From Bos javanicus (taxonomy: Eukaryota > Chordata > Mammalia > Artiodactyla > Bovidae): a stretch of 64,000 nucleotides of DNA. The stretch lies in the NCBI RefSeq assembly GCF_032452875.1, contig NC_083876.1:20868001-20932000 (forward strand), written 5' to 3'. Position numbers and translations under genes: made by a program. Numbering within the stretch: position 1 is the first letter of the stretch; each line of letters starts with the position of its first letter. The notes under the pieces were generated by a model that had not been told where the DNA came from, did no database searches, and saw only the letters and a program-made list of their open reading frames with translations. This document shows positions 21,257 through 32,600 of this stretch, in pieces.

Positions 21257-23686
21257 AGCCAGACTTGCCTGTGAGTCTCCAGGAGTCTTTGGCAGAGGCA
21301 TGGGTCAACTGTGGCCTGCTGCAGGGTCAGGGGCACTGAATACAACAGTGCCTGCGCAAGTCCTTTGGAAGGAGGTCTCCATTACCCATCTTTTCCCCTA
21401 CCATAGTTTGGCCTCAGACCAAACAACAGGGAGGGAACACAGCCCAGCCCATCAACAGAAAATTGAATTAAAGATTTACTGAGCAAGGCCCTGCCCATCA
21501 GAACAAGACCCAGTTTTCCCCACAGTCAATCTCTCCCATCAGGAAGCTTTCATAAGCCTCTTATCCTTCTCTATCAGAGGGCAGATAGAATGAAAACCAC
21601 AATCACAGAAAACTAACCAAATGGATCACATGAATCACAGGCTTGTCTAACTCAATGAAACAATGAGCTATGCCCTGTTAAGGCCACCCAAGATGAACAA
21701 ATCATGGTGAAGAGTTCTGACAAAATGGGAGAAGGGAATGGCAAACTACTTCAGTATTCTTGACTTGAGAATCCCATAAACAGTATGAAAAGATAAAAGA
21801 TACAATACTAAAAGATGAACTCCCCAGGTTGGTAGATGCCCAATATTCTACTGGAAAAGAGTGGAGAAATAACTCCAGAAAGAATGAAGAATCTGAGCCA
21901 AAGCGAAAACAATGCCCAGTTGTGGATGTGACTGGAGATGGAAGTAAAGTCCGATGCTGTAAATAATAATATTGGATAGGAACCTGGAAAGTTAGGTCCA
22001 TGAATCAAGGTAAATTGGAAGTGGTCAAACAGGAGATGGCAAGAGTGAACTTTGACATTTTAGGAATCAGTTAACTAAAGTGGACTGGAATGGGTGAATT
22101 TAATTCAGGTGACCATTCTATCTACTACTGTGGGCAAGAATCTCTTAGAAGAAATGGAATAGCCCTCATAGTCAACAAAAGAGTCCAAAATGCAGAACTT
22201 GGGTGCAATATCAAAAATAATAGAATGATCTCAGTTTGTTTCCAAGGCAAATCATTCAATATCAGAGCAATCCAAGTCTATGCCTCAACCACTAATGTCA
22301 ATGAAGCTGAAGCTGAATGGTTCTATGAGGACCTGCAAGAACAAGGACCTGTTAGACCTTCTAGAACTAACACCAAAAAAAAAAAAAAAAGACTCCCTTT
22401 ACATCATAGGGGACTGGAATGCAAAAGTAGGAAGACAAGAGAAACCTGGAGTTTGGGTATCCAAGTTTGGCCTTTGGGGTACAGAATAAAGCAGGGCAAA
22501 GACTAACAGAGTTTTGACAAGAGAATACACTGATCATAGCAAATACCCTCTTCCAACAACACAAAAGATGACTCTACACATGGATATCACCAGATGGTCA
22601 ATATCAAAATCAGATTGATTTATATTCTTTGCAGTCAAAGATGGAGAAACTCTATACAGTCAGCAAAAACAAGACCAGGAGTTGACTGTGGCTCAGATAA
22701 TGAACACCTTATTGCCAAATTCAGATTTAAATTGAAGAAAGTGGGGAAAACCACTAGACAATTCAGGTATGATCTAAATAAAATCCCTTACAATTATACA
22801 GTGGAAGTGACAAATAAATTCAAGGGATTAGAGCTGATAGAGTGCCTAAAGAACTATGGACGGAGGTTTGTGACATTGTACTGGAGGCAGTGATCAAACC
22901 ATCCCCAATAAGAAGAAATACAAAAAGGCAAAAGGTAGTCTGAGGAGGCCTTACAAATAGCTGTGAAAAGAAGAGAAGTAAGAGGCAAAGGAGAAAAGGA
23001 AAGATATACCCATTTGGATGCAGAGTTCCAAAGAATAGTAAGGAGAGATAAGAAAGCCTTCCTCAGTGATCAATGCAAAGAAATAGAGGAAAACGATAAA
23101 ATGGGAAAGATTAGAGATCTCTTCAAGAAAATTAGAGACACCAAGGGAACATTTCATGCAAAGATGGGCCCAATAAAGGACAGAAACAGTATGGACCTAA
23201 CAGAAACAGAAGATCTTAAGAAGAGGTGGCAAGAATACACAGAAGAACTATACAAAAAAGATCTTCATGACTCAGATAACCAGTTAGACTATAAAGAAAG
23301 CTGAGCCCTGAAGCATTTTTACTTTTGAACTGTGGTGTTGGAGAAGACTCTTGAGAGTCCCTTGAACTGGAAGGAGATCAAACCAGTTAATCCTAAAAGA
23401 AATCAGTTCTGAATATTCATTGGAAGGACTGATGCTGAAGCTGAAGCTCCAATATTTTGGCTACCTGATCTGAAGAATTGACTTGGAAAAGACTACAATG
23501 CTGAGAAAGATTGAAGGCAGGAGGAGAAGGGAACAACAGAGGATAAGATGGTTATATGGCATCACTGACTCCATGGACATGAGTTTGAGCAAGCTCTGGG
23601 AATTGGTGATGGACAGGGAAGCCTGGTGTGCTGCAGTCCATGGGATCCCAATTCAGTGGATATGACTGAGTGACTGAACTGAACTG
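21257..23686 (+). mobile_element. BovB LINE, near-complete but lacking the RT core
   Basis: It starts in the 5' region (AGCCAGACTTGCCTGTGAG), passes through the leader (AACTCCCCAGGTTGGTAG, 21820) and the endonuclease domain, then jumps at about 23282-23290 to the C-terminal end and a (GAACT)n tail at 23675-23686. The word ATGTTGGTATG lies directly before (21246-21256) and after (23687-23697), which is an 11-bp target-site duplication. This supports a full-length insertion followed by an internal deletion of roughly 1.5 kb (size inferred from the family). Confidence 0.93.
21985..23301 (+). pseudogene. BovB ORF2 endonuclease domain, broken
   Basis: By family knowledge this encodes the apurinic-like endonuclease that nicks target DNA, followed by a linker before the reverse transcriptase. 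Visible blocks are GTWKVRSMNQGKLE (about 21982), GMGEFNSGDHSIYYCGQES (22090), GDWNAKVG (22409) and CGSDNEHLIAKF (22690). In the last block the catalytic SDH is SDN (Asn codon 22699-22701). A TAA stop sits at 22072-22074, a 16-base A run at 22375-22390 shifts frame, and further shifts follow. The linker frame 22963-23301 is open. It cannot encode a working enzyme. Confidence 0.88.
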
Positions 23687-23697
23687 ATGTTGGTATG

Positions 23698-23841
23698 CCC
23701 CTAACACAATCAACAGAAAGTAATCACCTACAGAAAAAAACATGCCACTCTCTGAAAATATACTATAGCCCTCTATGTCTTAAGAGTGGCATAGGTAGTA
23801 TCCAAGAAACAAGATTTTAAGAATCCAAATATAATCAGAAA
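23698..23841. other. Unique gap between two BovB copies
   Basis: About 140 bp with no recognised content, bounded by the right target-site duplication of the first BovB and the truncated start of the second. Confidence 0.5.
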
Positions 23842-24404
23842 ATGGTCCTGCAGCCATGAAATTAAAAGATGCTTGCTCCTTGGAAGAAAAAGTATGACAA
23901 ACCTAGGCAGCATATTAAAAATCAGAGACATCACTTTGCTGACAAAGGTCCAGATAGTCAAAGCTATGGTTTTTCCAGTAGTCATATACAGATGTGAGGG
24001 TTGGACCATAAAGAAGGCTGAATGCCAAAGTATTTATGCTTTCAAAGTGTGGTGCTGGATAAGACTCTTGAGAGTCCTCTGGACAGCCAGAAGATCAAGT
24101 CAGTCAATTATAAAGGCAATCAACCCTGAATATTCATTGTAAGGACTGAGGCTGAAGCTCCAGTACTTTGGCCACCTAATGCTAAGAGAGCTGACTCATT
24201 GGATAACGTAATGATGCTGGGAAAGATTGAGGGCAGGAGGAGAAGGGGACAACAGAGGATGAGAAGGTTGGATGGTCTCATCAACTCAATGGATATGAGT
24301 TTGAGCAAACTCTGGGAGCTAGTGAAGGACAGGGAAGTCTGGTGGGCTGCAGTCTACAGGGTCACAAAATCAGACACAACTGAGCAACTGACCAGCAACA
24401 ATAA
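23842..24404 (+). mobile_element. BovB LINE, 5'-truncated, second tandem copy
   Basis: Starts in the block translating to ADGDCS-like sequence and keeps TLLTKVQIVKAMVFPVVIY, then the WTARRSSQSI and RRRRGQQRMRRLDG regions. The tail is CAGCAACAATAA instead of the pentanucleotide type, and the copy is more diverged than its neighbour, so it is an older, independent insertion in the same orientation. Confidence 0.9.
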
Positions 24405-25070
24405 CTTAGTACATAACCTTTGAACATTGAGAGACATGAACTATATAAGGCAGGTCACAATTCTCATAGGAACCTTTTTTTGGCTCTGATATAGCCCAAT
24501 TCTGTAGGTAAGCATCACATGAGGGCAACATACTTTAACCAGAGGAAGCACCACAGTAAAAGCCCATGAAGTCACTGGGATCATTGTTCCTGACGGGAAA
24601 GCAGAGTTATGACTCAAGGAGTAAAGGGGAATGAAAGGAATGAATAGGTCCTTGTCCAAGACATAAAGGATGTTAATGGAACCTTGAGAAAGAAAGATAC
24701 TTGTCACCAAGTTTCCTTTAGTGTTATATATCAATTAAGGACAAGAAATACATTTTTCAACTTGAGTTTTTGAATGTTTCCACCTGGTGAATTACAACAC
24801 TTCCAGGTGAATGTGAGAAACAAATTTCCTATCATTCATCCCGCTGCTAAAATTGTAATCCAATGACCTGTTTGTCTTCTTTATACCACTTGACATTTGT
24901 CTTGTCATATTTGGGATGTCCTTGTCTCTTTAGTTGTATGAAACAATACCTTCCTAAATCTGCATCTATTCCTTGACCCTCCCTTTTGCTTTCGATACAA
25001 GGTGTACATGAGGCTCTGTCTTTGAACCAGGCATTAATAGCTAGTGGGAGGAAAATCACAGACTTGATAT
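24405..25070. other. Non-repetitive stretch, nothing recognised
   Basis: Open frames of 97 codons (24444-24734, minus) and 76 codons (24850-25077, minus) have no recognisable domain. No repeat family named. Confidence 0.4.
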
Positions 25071-25074
25071 CCAA

Positions 25075-25175
25075 CATCTTACTTCAAGTTCCAGCTCTGC
25101 CTCTTTCTACTTGTGACATCTTGGATAATTCCACTTTATAAGCCCTTCATGTGTAGTAAGTGTCTCATAGAATTT
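25075..25175 (+). repeat. Possible MIR SINE fragment
   Basis: TTCCAGCTCTGCCTCTTTCT, then TGTGACATCTTGGATAA and GTGTCTCATAGAATTT, resemble the MIR core (AGCTCTGCCACTTACTAGCTGTGTGACCTTGG in outline). Very diverged; confidence is limited. Confidence 0.45.
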
Positions 25176-25443
25176 CCACCCACACTTTTAAAGAGTACAC
25201 AATAGTTTCAGTCTCACCATGGTCAAAGCCACTTTGCTGTGTCAAAGTCACATGGGGCAGAGCGCTCCTGTTTAGAACAACCGGATTTGGCTGGTAGCTG
25301 CCATTCTAGATTCACAGCTGCTATTCTGGGGTTTGTTCCTCCACTTATTTTGTATCTCCATTCTGTCTCTGCTGATTGATTCAGCAGTCACATGCCCTGC
25401 CTGGTTCTTGAATATTCTTTTAGACCCTCTCTACCATACTCTC

Positions 25444-25675
25444 CGGGCTTCCCTGGCAGTTCAGGAGTAAAGAATCCACTTGCCAATGCTGAAGATGCAG
25501 GAGATGCAGCTAGATGCAGGTTTGATCCCTGGGTTGGGAAGATCCTCTGGAGGAAGAAATGGCAACCCACTCCAGTATTCTTGCCTGGGAAAGCCCATGG
25601 ACTGAGGAGCCTGGTGGGCTACAGTCCATGGGATAGCAAAGAGTGGTACACAACTTAGCAACTGAGCATGCATGT
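25444..25675 (+). mobile_element. Bov-tA SINE
   Basis: Head GGGCTTCCCTGGCAGTTCAG, B box GGTTTGATCCC, Bov-A body to GGTACACAACTTAGCAACTG. An extra GATGCAG duplication expands the head around 25495-25515. Moderately diverged. It is followed at 25703-25719 by a small (CATCC)n run. Confidence 0.92.
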
Positions 25676-25879
25676 CGCAATCTCCAGCCCATGGATGGAC
25701 TCATCCCATCCCATCCCATGCATACATCTTGTAGAATCTGGTTCGGGTCTGGGTCCCTTGGCTCCCTATTGAGCAGGAAGAGTTCAAAGAATTGGGTGAG
25801 AATTCAGTTTGGTTAGAAAATGGCATTTTTCTTAAAGTCTAAAATGGCAAAATCATTTATTTCTTTTTTAAATATGTGT

Positions 25880-27220
25880 CAGTTCAGTTCAGTTCAGTTC
25901 AGTCACTCACTCATGTCTGACTCTTTGCAACCCCATGGGCTGCAGCACACAAGGCCTCCCTGTCCATCACCAACTCCTCGAGTTTACTCAAACTCATATC
26001 CATTGTGTTGGTGGTGCCATCCAACCATCTCATCCTCTGTCATCCCCTTCTCCTCCTGCCTTCAATCTTTCCCAGCATCAGGGTCTTTTCAAAAGAGTCA
26101 GTTCTTTGCATCACGTGGCCAAAGTATTGGAGTTTCAGCTTCAGCATCAGTCCTTCCAATGAATATTCAGGACTGATTTCTTTTAGGATTGACTGGTTTG
26201 ATCTTCTTGCAGTTCAAGAGACTCTCAAGAGTCTTCTCCCACACCACAGTTCAAAGCATCAATTCTTCAGTGCTCAGCTTTCTTTATAGTCCAACTCTCA
26301 CATCCATACATGACTACTGGAAAAACCATAGCTTTGACAACATGGACCTTTGTTGGCAAAGTAATGTCTCTGCTTTTTGATATGCTGTCTAGGTTGGTCA
26401 TAACTTTTCTTCCGAGGAGTAAGTGTTTTTTAATTTCATGGCTGCAGTCACCATCTGCAGTGATTTTGGAGCCCCCCAAAATAAAGTCTGTCACTGTTTC
26501 CCCATCTATTTGCCATGAAGTGATGGGACCAGATCATGGGGGCCATGATCTTAGTTTTCTGAAAGTTGAGCTGTAAGCCAACATTTTCACTCTCCTCTTT
26601 CACTTTTATCAAGAGGCTCTTTAGTTCTTCTTCACTTTCTGCCATAAGGGTGGTGTCATCTGCATATCTGAAGTTATTGATATTTCTCCCGGCAATCTTG
26701 ATTCCAGCTTGTGCTTCCTCCAGCCTAGCATTTCTCATGATATACTCTGCATAGAAGTTAAATAAGCAGGATAACAATATACGGCTTTGACCTATTCCTT
26801 TCCCAGTTTGGAACCAGTCTGTTGTTCATGTCGAGTTCTAACTGTTGCTTCTTGGCCTGCATACAGATTTCTCAAGAGTCAGGAAAGGTGATCTAGTATT
26901 CCCATCTATTGAAGAATTTTCCAGTTTGCTGTGGTACACAGTCAAAGGCTTTGGCATAGTCAATAAAGCAGAAGTATATGTTTTTCTGGAACTCTCTTAC
27001 TTTTTTGATGATGCAGTGGATGTTGGCAATTTGATCTCTGGTTCCTCTGCCTTTTCTATATCCAGCTTGAACATCTGGAAGTTCACATTTCACGTATTGT
27101 TGAAGCTTGGCTTGGAGAATTTTGTGTATGATTTTACTAGCGTGTGAGATGAGTGCAATTGTGCGGTAGTTTGAGCATTCTTTGGCATTGCCTTTCTTTG
27201 GGATTGGAATGAAAGCTGAG
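25880..27220 (-). mobile_element. BovB LINE, 1.3 kb, antisense
   Basis: On the plus strand it begins with the reversed tail (AGTTC)n at 25881-25900 and ends with the reverse of the TTTCATTCCAATCCCAAAG block. A 10-bp target-site duplication lies at 25870-25879 (AAATATGTGT) and 27221-27230 (AAATATGCGT), one mismatch. It covers the RT domain and C-terminus, with frameshifts, and is truncated 5' of the RT. Confidence 0.95.
26267..27093 (-). pseudogene. BovB reverse transcriptase fragment, frameshifted
   Basis: On the minus strand, frame 27093-26896 gives DVQAGYRKGRGTRDQIANI and YFCFIDYAKAFDCV (RT motif A, Asp in FIDYA). After a shift, frame 26777-26451 gives FNFYAEYIMRNARLEEA and the catalytic YADD box (codons at 26666-26655). 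Frame 26494-26270 gives ITADGDCSHEIKKHLLLGRK and VVMYGCESWTIKK. Catalytic residues survive, but at least two frame breaks and the missing endonuclease make it non-functional. Confidence 0.88.
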
Positions 27221-27230
27221 AAATATGCGT

Positions 27231-29718
27231 GAACTCTTTAAAATACACCAGGTACTGTTCAAGTTATAGGATAGACCTGAAACAATTCATCCCATGCTCC
27301 CATGAAGGATTAGGAGACACACATACATTAAAAAAAAAAAAAATCAGTAGATTCAATTGTAGAATCTGTCTATATTACAAGGGGTCATGTTGTAGGGAGG
27401 GATTCGTTCTGGCTCAGACATCAGAAAGACTGCATAGGAAAAATCTTTGGGACTGAGTCTTGACATATGTGCAGTTATTCTCCAGAAAGACAGTGAGAAA
27501 AAGACAGAAAATAATATAATTCAAGTTTGGAGAGCACCACAGTAGGAGGCTGGAGTGTGAACTTCTAAAGAAATAGTCCTGGAGAGGTAAGCCATACCAG
27601 ATCATGTAGACTCTTTTATTCCGTTTTAAGAATTTTAAGGGGAGTTAACCATTGATGGCCTTATTTTTTCTCAGTGGTACAAGATTTTCAGTCATGCACC
27701 CATAACCCCCACTTTTTTCAAGAGTCAACTGTACTTATTCTAGATATTGAGGGGCCAATTTGATTCTTTATGCTTGAATATCTGATGTAGGGGAATGGGA
27801 ATGGGAAATGTGAACAAGATGACATAGAGAAGATTCTAGAGTTGCTGTAAAGGATAAGAAATATTTTGACAGTAAAGATTATTTAAAATTATATTTTTCA
27901 ACCTATTTGTATTCTGTGAACAGGATTGGCTTGTCTTTTTTAAAAAAATGTTTTTTTCTGTAAATATTTATTTCCATTTTTAATAGTTATTTTCTTTGCT
28001 GTTCTCTTGGACATATTTAGGTTTGTGTTAGTCTATAATTTATTCTTAGAAATTGTCAAATAAGATATGAATGGCTTTAAAAAATAAAGATTGCAATTCA
28101 GAAAATGTTTTGATGAAATTAAAAGATAAAGATATTTAGCAGGTTAAGTGGTTTTGGACAATGTATACATTAACGGATTGATGGAAAGCATTCAATCATA
28201 AAATAAGTAGACTTTGGCTTAATAAAAATTGATTTAACTTTAACTGTAATTCTAAGAAAAATCATCTCAGGAAAACTCTAACTATATATTAAGAGCATTT
28301 TGATTGACCTCAGAAATACATTTTTGTTTATTTGTTTACTTAAAAGTTTCCTGGGTTAGTATAAAACAGGGTAACAAGACAATATGACAACCAAGTTAGA
28401 AATGCAAACATGATGATCTTTTAAGTGATTACATCTCCTGAGAATCACATCGATATGAAATACATGTGAATAATGAAAAAAATATACCATTGTTAATATT
28501 CTAGTGAATATTTTGGCTTTTAAAGAAATTATTTCCTATAGAGTTGTAACAAATATGCTGCTGTAGCTCCTTGTTATGATTTATTTTTCCTTACCTTTAC
28601 TCATAGGATATTACTCCCTATACTTGCCAACATTAATCAGCCTTCTCTCCTGACCACACAATTTTCTCCATTGATTCTGCTCTTTAATCTGATGCTGGAC
28701 AGTGACTAAAGGAAGCTGCCTTTAACTGGAAAGGAAGCAACTCTACTAACTACTGCTGAATGGTAACTGAAATACTTTTGCATGTAGTACTCTGTTTATA
28801 AAGCTTCCTGTTTTCTGAAAGGCCAAGCCAGTATTTGGTTGTACAAACAAGTATCTGAAGTTATGTCTGATATTTTTGCAATTAATCTTTTTCCCTAGTG
28901 AGGGGCTTTATAATATTCATTTTTAACACATCTGATTAATACCAAATAAAGAAATACAAACTATAGGAAGAAGAGGCACTTACCATAAATCTACAGAACT
29001 CCCTCCCCACCAAGCACACACACACTCACATACACAATTATAACCCAAGATGCTTCAACAATTGAAATTAATTTATTATGTTCTTAATAATTACTCTACT
29101 TTTCACTAAAATATGCTTTACTTATTCTCAGTCTTTAAAATTGTAGTAGTCTATGAAGTTTGATTCATCCTAGTGTCATTTACGTGAGTGATACAATAAT
29201 AACAAAGACAACTTAATATATGATTAAGGAAGTTTTAAAAGATTGTGATATTTCGCTACAAGGAAATACAATATAGCCATTAAGTATTTTTTAACGCTTA
29301 AATCACTATTCTTTATCTATTATTTTTTAACATGGAATTTCACAGCATGCTGAAAGTTATAAACATATAAATACATATGATCACTTACTGTGATTATATA
29401 TAAACATATTTCTATGTGCAGATTAAACCTTGCAAAATATATTACAAATATATTAACAGCAGTTATTTCTGGGTTCATATTGTTGAGTTTGGTTACTTCT
29501 AAAGTATGTCTAAAAAATAATGTGTGCATAGTCTTTATCTGCTTTTTTTTTTTTCTTGCACTAGTTCAAAGTATCTATCATTGCATTTATTGAAACTAAT
29601 ATAGTTCCAGTCAAATAACATTTTATTAATGCAAAATTCATTGAATTAATAATTTTCAACAATTTGTTCCAATTCTAACTTCAAATTTCTGGAACTACTG
29701 CAATTCTAATACACACAG
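27231..29718. other. Mostly unique AT-rich block
   Basis: About 2.5 kb without a gene. An A-tract lies at 27330-27343. The segment 27380-27640 has a shape seen in ancient eutherian repeats (GAGAGGTAAGCCATACCAG, AGATCATGTAGACTC), but I cannot name it. A short CA-rich run lies at 29012-29036. Confidence 0.4.
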
Positions 29719-29720
29719 CA

Positions 29721-29993
29721 TGCTGCTGCTGCTGCTAAGTCACTTCAGTTGTGTTCAACTCTGTGAGACCCCATGGACTGCAGCCCACCAGGCTTCTCCG
29801 TTCATGGGATTCTCCAGGCAAGAACACTGAAGTGGGTTGCCATTTCCTTCTCCAATGCATGAAAGTGGAAAGTGAAAGTGAAGTCACTCAGTCGTGTCCA
29901 ACTCTTAGCAACCCCATGGACTGCAGCCTACCAGGCTCCTCCGTCCATGGGATTTTTTCAGGCAAGAGTACTGGAGTGGGGTGCCATTGCCTT
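29721..29993 (-). mobile_element. Bov-A2 dimeric SINE, antisense
   Basis: Begins with the (TGC)n form of the AGC tail, contains both Bov-A monomers with the GAAAGTGGAAAGTGAAAGTG linker at about 29869-29888, and stops near CCATTGCCTTT. No clear target-site duplication found. Confidence 0.93.
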
Positions 29994-30059
29994 TACTTCT
30001 TGTTAAACTTTCCAGAATGATGAAAAACATTAAAGTAAAATTACATACAGTGAAAAGCT

Positions 30060-31000
30060 CAGGCTATATCTCAAGAGTAGAATTCAGGGAGTTTTAATAA
30101 GTAAATACAACTGTGTAACGACTCCAAACAAGATGTAGAATCTTTCCATCACCCCAGAAAGTTGCCTCATATGGCCTTCCAGTCACTCCCATAGGCAATC
30201 CTTCTGATTTCTATTACTGCATTTTAGTAAGCCATTCTTGAAGTTCATATAAGCAGAATTATAGAGTTTGTACTCTTTTGTAGCTTGATTCTATCATGAA
30301 ATATAATATTTTGAAATTTATCCATGTTTGTTCTTATTGAACTACTATTCATTCATTTATACTCCTGAATGATGTTCCACTATATGACTAGAGTACTGTT
30401 TATCTCTTCCCTTGTGGATGGACATTTGGATTGTTTTAAATTCTGGACACTTAGAAATAAAGCAGTGGTGAACATTCTTGTACAAGTTTTTTTTTTCAAT
30501 ATATTTTTCTTTATCTTGAGTAAAGAATTTCCTGGGGAAATGTACATTTAACATTTTAAGAAAATGCTAAACTGTTTTCTAAAGTTGTACGTTTTTACTT
30601 TCACATCTGCCACGTGCAAGAGTTTTTGTTTTTCCATATCCCTGGCAGCACTTGGTGATGTCAGTCTTTTTCACTTTAGTCATTCTATGGGTATGAAACT
30701 GCAATGAGGTTTAATTTTAATTTCTCTGATAAGTAAACATTTTTGGTCTTTTGCTTAGGTTATTTTATTAAATATCTGTAAATTCTTTGCCACTTTAAAA
30801 AATGGAGTTGTTTTTCTTTGGGGTATTACTTAGTAGGAATCTGTTCTATAGTCCAGATATGAGTTCTTTGTCACATACATGTATTGTGAATATTTTCTCC
30901 TAGTCTCTGACTTGCCTTTTCATCTTTTTAATGGTGACCTTTGATTACCAGAAGTTTAAAATTGTGAAGCATGATTCATCTGAGTATACTTGCAACTGAT
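30060..31000 (-). mobile_element. Old L1 3' region, antisense
   Basis: Antisense L1 3'-UTR and end of ORF2 in order: TTTCCATCACCCCAGAAAG (30147), ATTTATCCATGTTTGTTC (30315), GGATGGACATTTGGATTG (30415), TACAAGTTTTTTTT (30481), AAATGCTAAACTGTTTTC (30563), GTCAGTCTTTTTCAC (30660), TATTTTCTCCTAGTCTCTG (30890). Old and diverged. It appears to resume at 32370 after nested insertions. Confidence 0.8.
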
Positions 31001-31104
31001 ACTAAAACTGATTGCCAAAAAACACAAATCTACTTTAAAAAACACAAATCTACAATCTTAAAATTCTATAGATGTAAAATGGGTCTCACAAAGCTAAAAC
31101 CAAA

Positions 31105-31420
31105 AGATCAGCAGAATCCAGTCCTTGCTGGGGGTCCTACAGGAGGGATTTGTTCCTTGTTCATTCTGACTGTTGGCAGAATTCAACTCCTTGAAGTTGC
31201 AGGACTGAGATTCTCACTTTTTTGCTGGCTCCTTACCATAGGTTTTTCCCAGAATCTAGATTTCTTGCAATTTTTGGCTTATATCCCCTTTCTCAATCTT
31301 CAGAGACAGCAAAGATGAATGGCTCCTTTCACACTTTGAATCTCTCCTTCTCCTTCTATCTTACTGCTTTCTGACCCATCTGGGAAAGTTTCTTTATTTT
31401 GAAGGATTAATGTGATTAGA
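31105..31420. repeat. Ancient eutherian repeat, left part
   Basis: A recognisable ancient pattern: TGTTGGCAGAATTCAACTCC, TTGAAGTTGCAGGACTGAG, TTTTTGCTGGCTCC, CAAAGATGAATGGCTCC, CACTTTGAATCTCTC, and AATGTGATTAGA where it is cut by a BovB. The family name is not certain. It continues at 32157. Confidence 0.55.
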
Positions 31421-32156
31421 TGAAGTCTAAAAGACTCTTGATGAAGGTGAAAGAAGACAGTGAAAAAGCTGGCTTAAAACTCAGCATTCAAAAAGCTAAA
31501 ATCATGGTCTCTGATCCTATCACCTCATGGCAAAAAGATGGGGAAAAAATAGAAACAGTGACAGATTTTATTTTCTTGGGTTCCAAAATCACTGCAGATG
31601 GTGACTACAGCCAGGAAATTAAAAGATGCTTGCTCCTTGGAACAAAAGCTATGACAAACCTAAATAGAATATTAAAAAGCAGAGACAACACTTTGCCAAC
31701 AAAGGTCCATCTAGTCAAACTACTGGTTTTTCCAGTGGTCATGTATGGGTGTGAGAGTTGGACCATAAGGAAGGCTGAGCACTGAACTGATGCTTTTGAA
31801 CTGTGGTGTTGGAGAAGACTCTTGAGAGTCCCTTGGACAGCTAGCAGATCAAACCAGTCAATCCTAAAGGAAATCAACCCTAAATATTCATTGGCAGGAC
31901 TGATGCTGAAGCTGAAATAATACTTTGGCCACCTGATGTGAAGAGAAGACTCACTGGAAAAGACTCTGGTGCTGGGAAAGATTGAAGGCAGGAGGAGAAG
32001 GGGACGACAGAGGACAAGATGGTTGGATGGCATCACCGACTCAATGGATACTAGTTTGAGCAAGCCCCGGGAGATGATGAATGACAGACAAGCCTGGCAC
32101 ACTGCAGTCATGGGGTGGCGAAGTGAAACACGTCTTGGGGATTGAACAACAACCAC
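31421..32156 (+). mobile_element. BovB LINE, 5'-truncated
   Basis: Covers ORF2 from just after the YADD region to the tail. Frame 31420-31782 is open for 121 codons (KVKEDSEKAGLKLSIQKAKI, SKITADGDYSQEIKR, PVVMYGCESWTIRK). Later blocks carry indels (AACTGATG for AGAATTGATG near 31785). The tail is ACAACAACCACCAG, an older type. It sits inside an ancient repeat whose two halves match across it. Confidence 0.92.
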
Positions 32157-32310
32157 CAGATAACCTCCCTATTCAAGGTCCATACCTTTTATTACATCAG
32201 CAAAGTACCTTTTGACATGTATGGCAACATATTTACAGATTTTGGTGATAAAACCAGAGATATCCCTGGAGGGTATTATTATGCTTACCAAATCATCAGT
32301 TTAGTGTTTT
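32157..32310. repeat. Ancient eutherian repeat, right part
   Basis: GATAACCTCCCTATTCAAGG, ATTACATCAGCAAAGTACC, TTTTGACATGTATGGCAAC and ACCAGAGATATCCCTGGAGG continue the pattern broken at 31420, so a BovB inserted into this repeat. Confidence 0.5.
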
Positions 32311-32369
32311 GTGGTTAGAGCCCTTTGATATAAGAATTTCTTGTGCTCTCCTTTCATATTGATTTTTTT

Positions 32370-32600
32370 TTTTCCTCTAAGCCTTGTAGTTTTAGCTTTT
32401 ATGTTTACGATCCATCCCAAATCCATTTTTGTGTACAGTGAGAGGTAGAAGTTAAGACTCCTTTCCCACACACTTATGCATTTGTCACGGCACCATTTGT
32501 TGGCAAAAATTTCCCCATTCAATAGATTTTGGTGCCTTCATTAAATGTTGATGGACTACATGAGTATAGGTATATTTCTGCACTGGATATTGAAGGCATA
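32370..32600 (-). mobile_element. Old L1 fragment, antisense
   Basis: CCTTGTAGTTTTAGC, GATCCATCCCAAATCCATTT, GTGAGAGGTAGAAG, CACGGCACCATTTGTTGG and CATTCAATAGATTTTGGTGCC are the antisense ORF2 3' blocks that should follow 31000 in the same L1. It is probably the same element, separated by about 1.3 kb of insertions. Confidence 0.7.

Noticed and set aside
21720..21790. Separate Bov-A SINE at GAGAAGGGAATGGCAAACTA
   Set aside because: This similarity lies within the BovB 5' leader itself, which shares a block with Bov-A; it is not an extra insertion.
31605..32156. 183-codon minus-strand open frame
   Set aside because: It is the antisense of a BovB 3' end; similar antisense frames recur at every BovB copy in the window.
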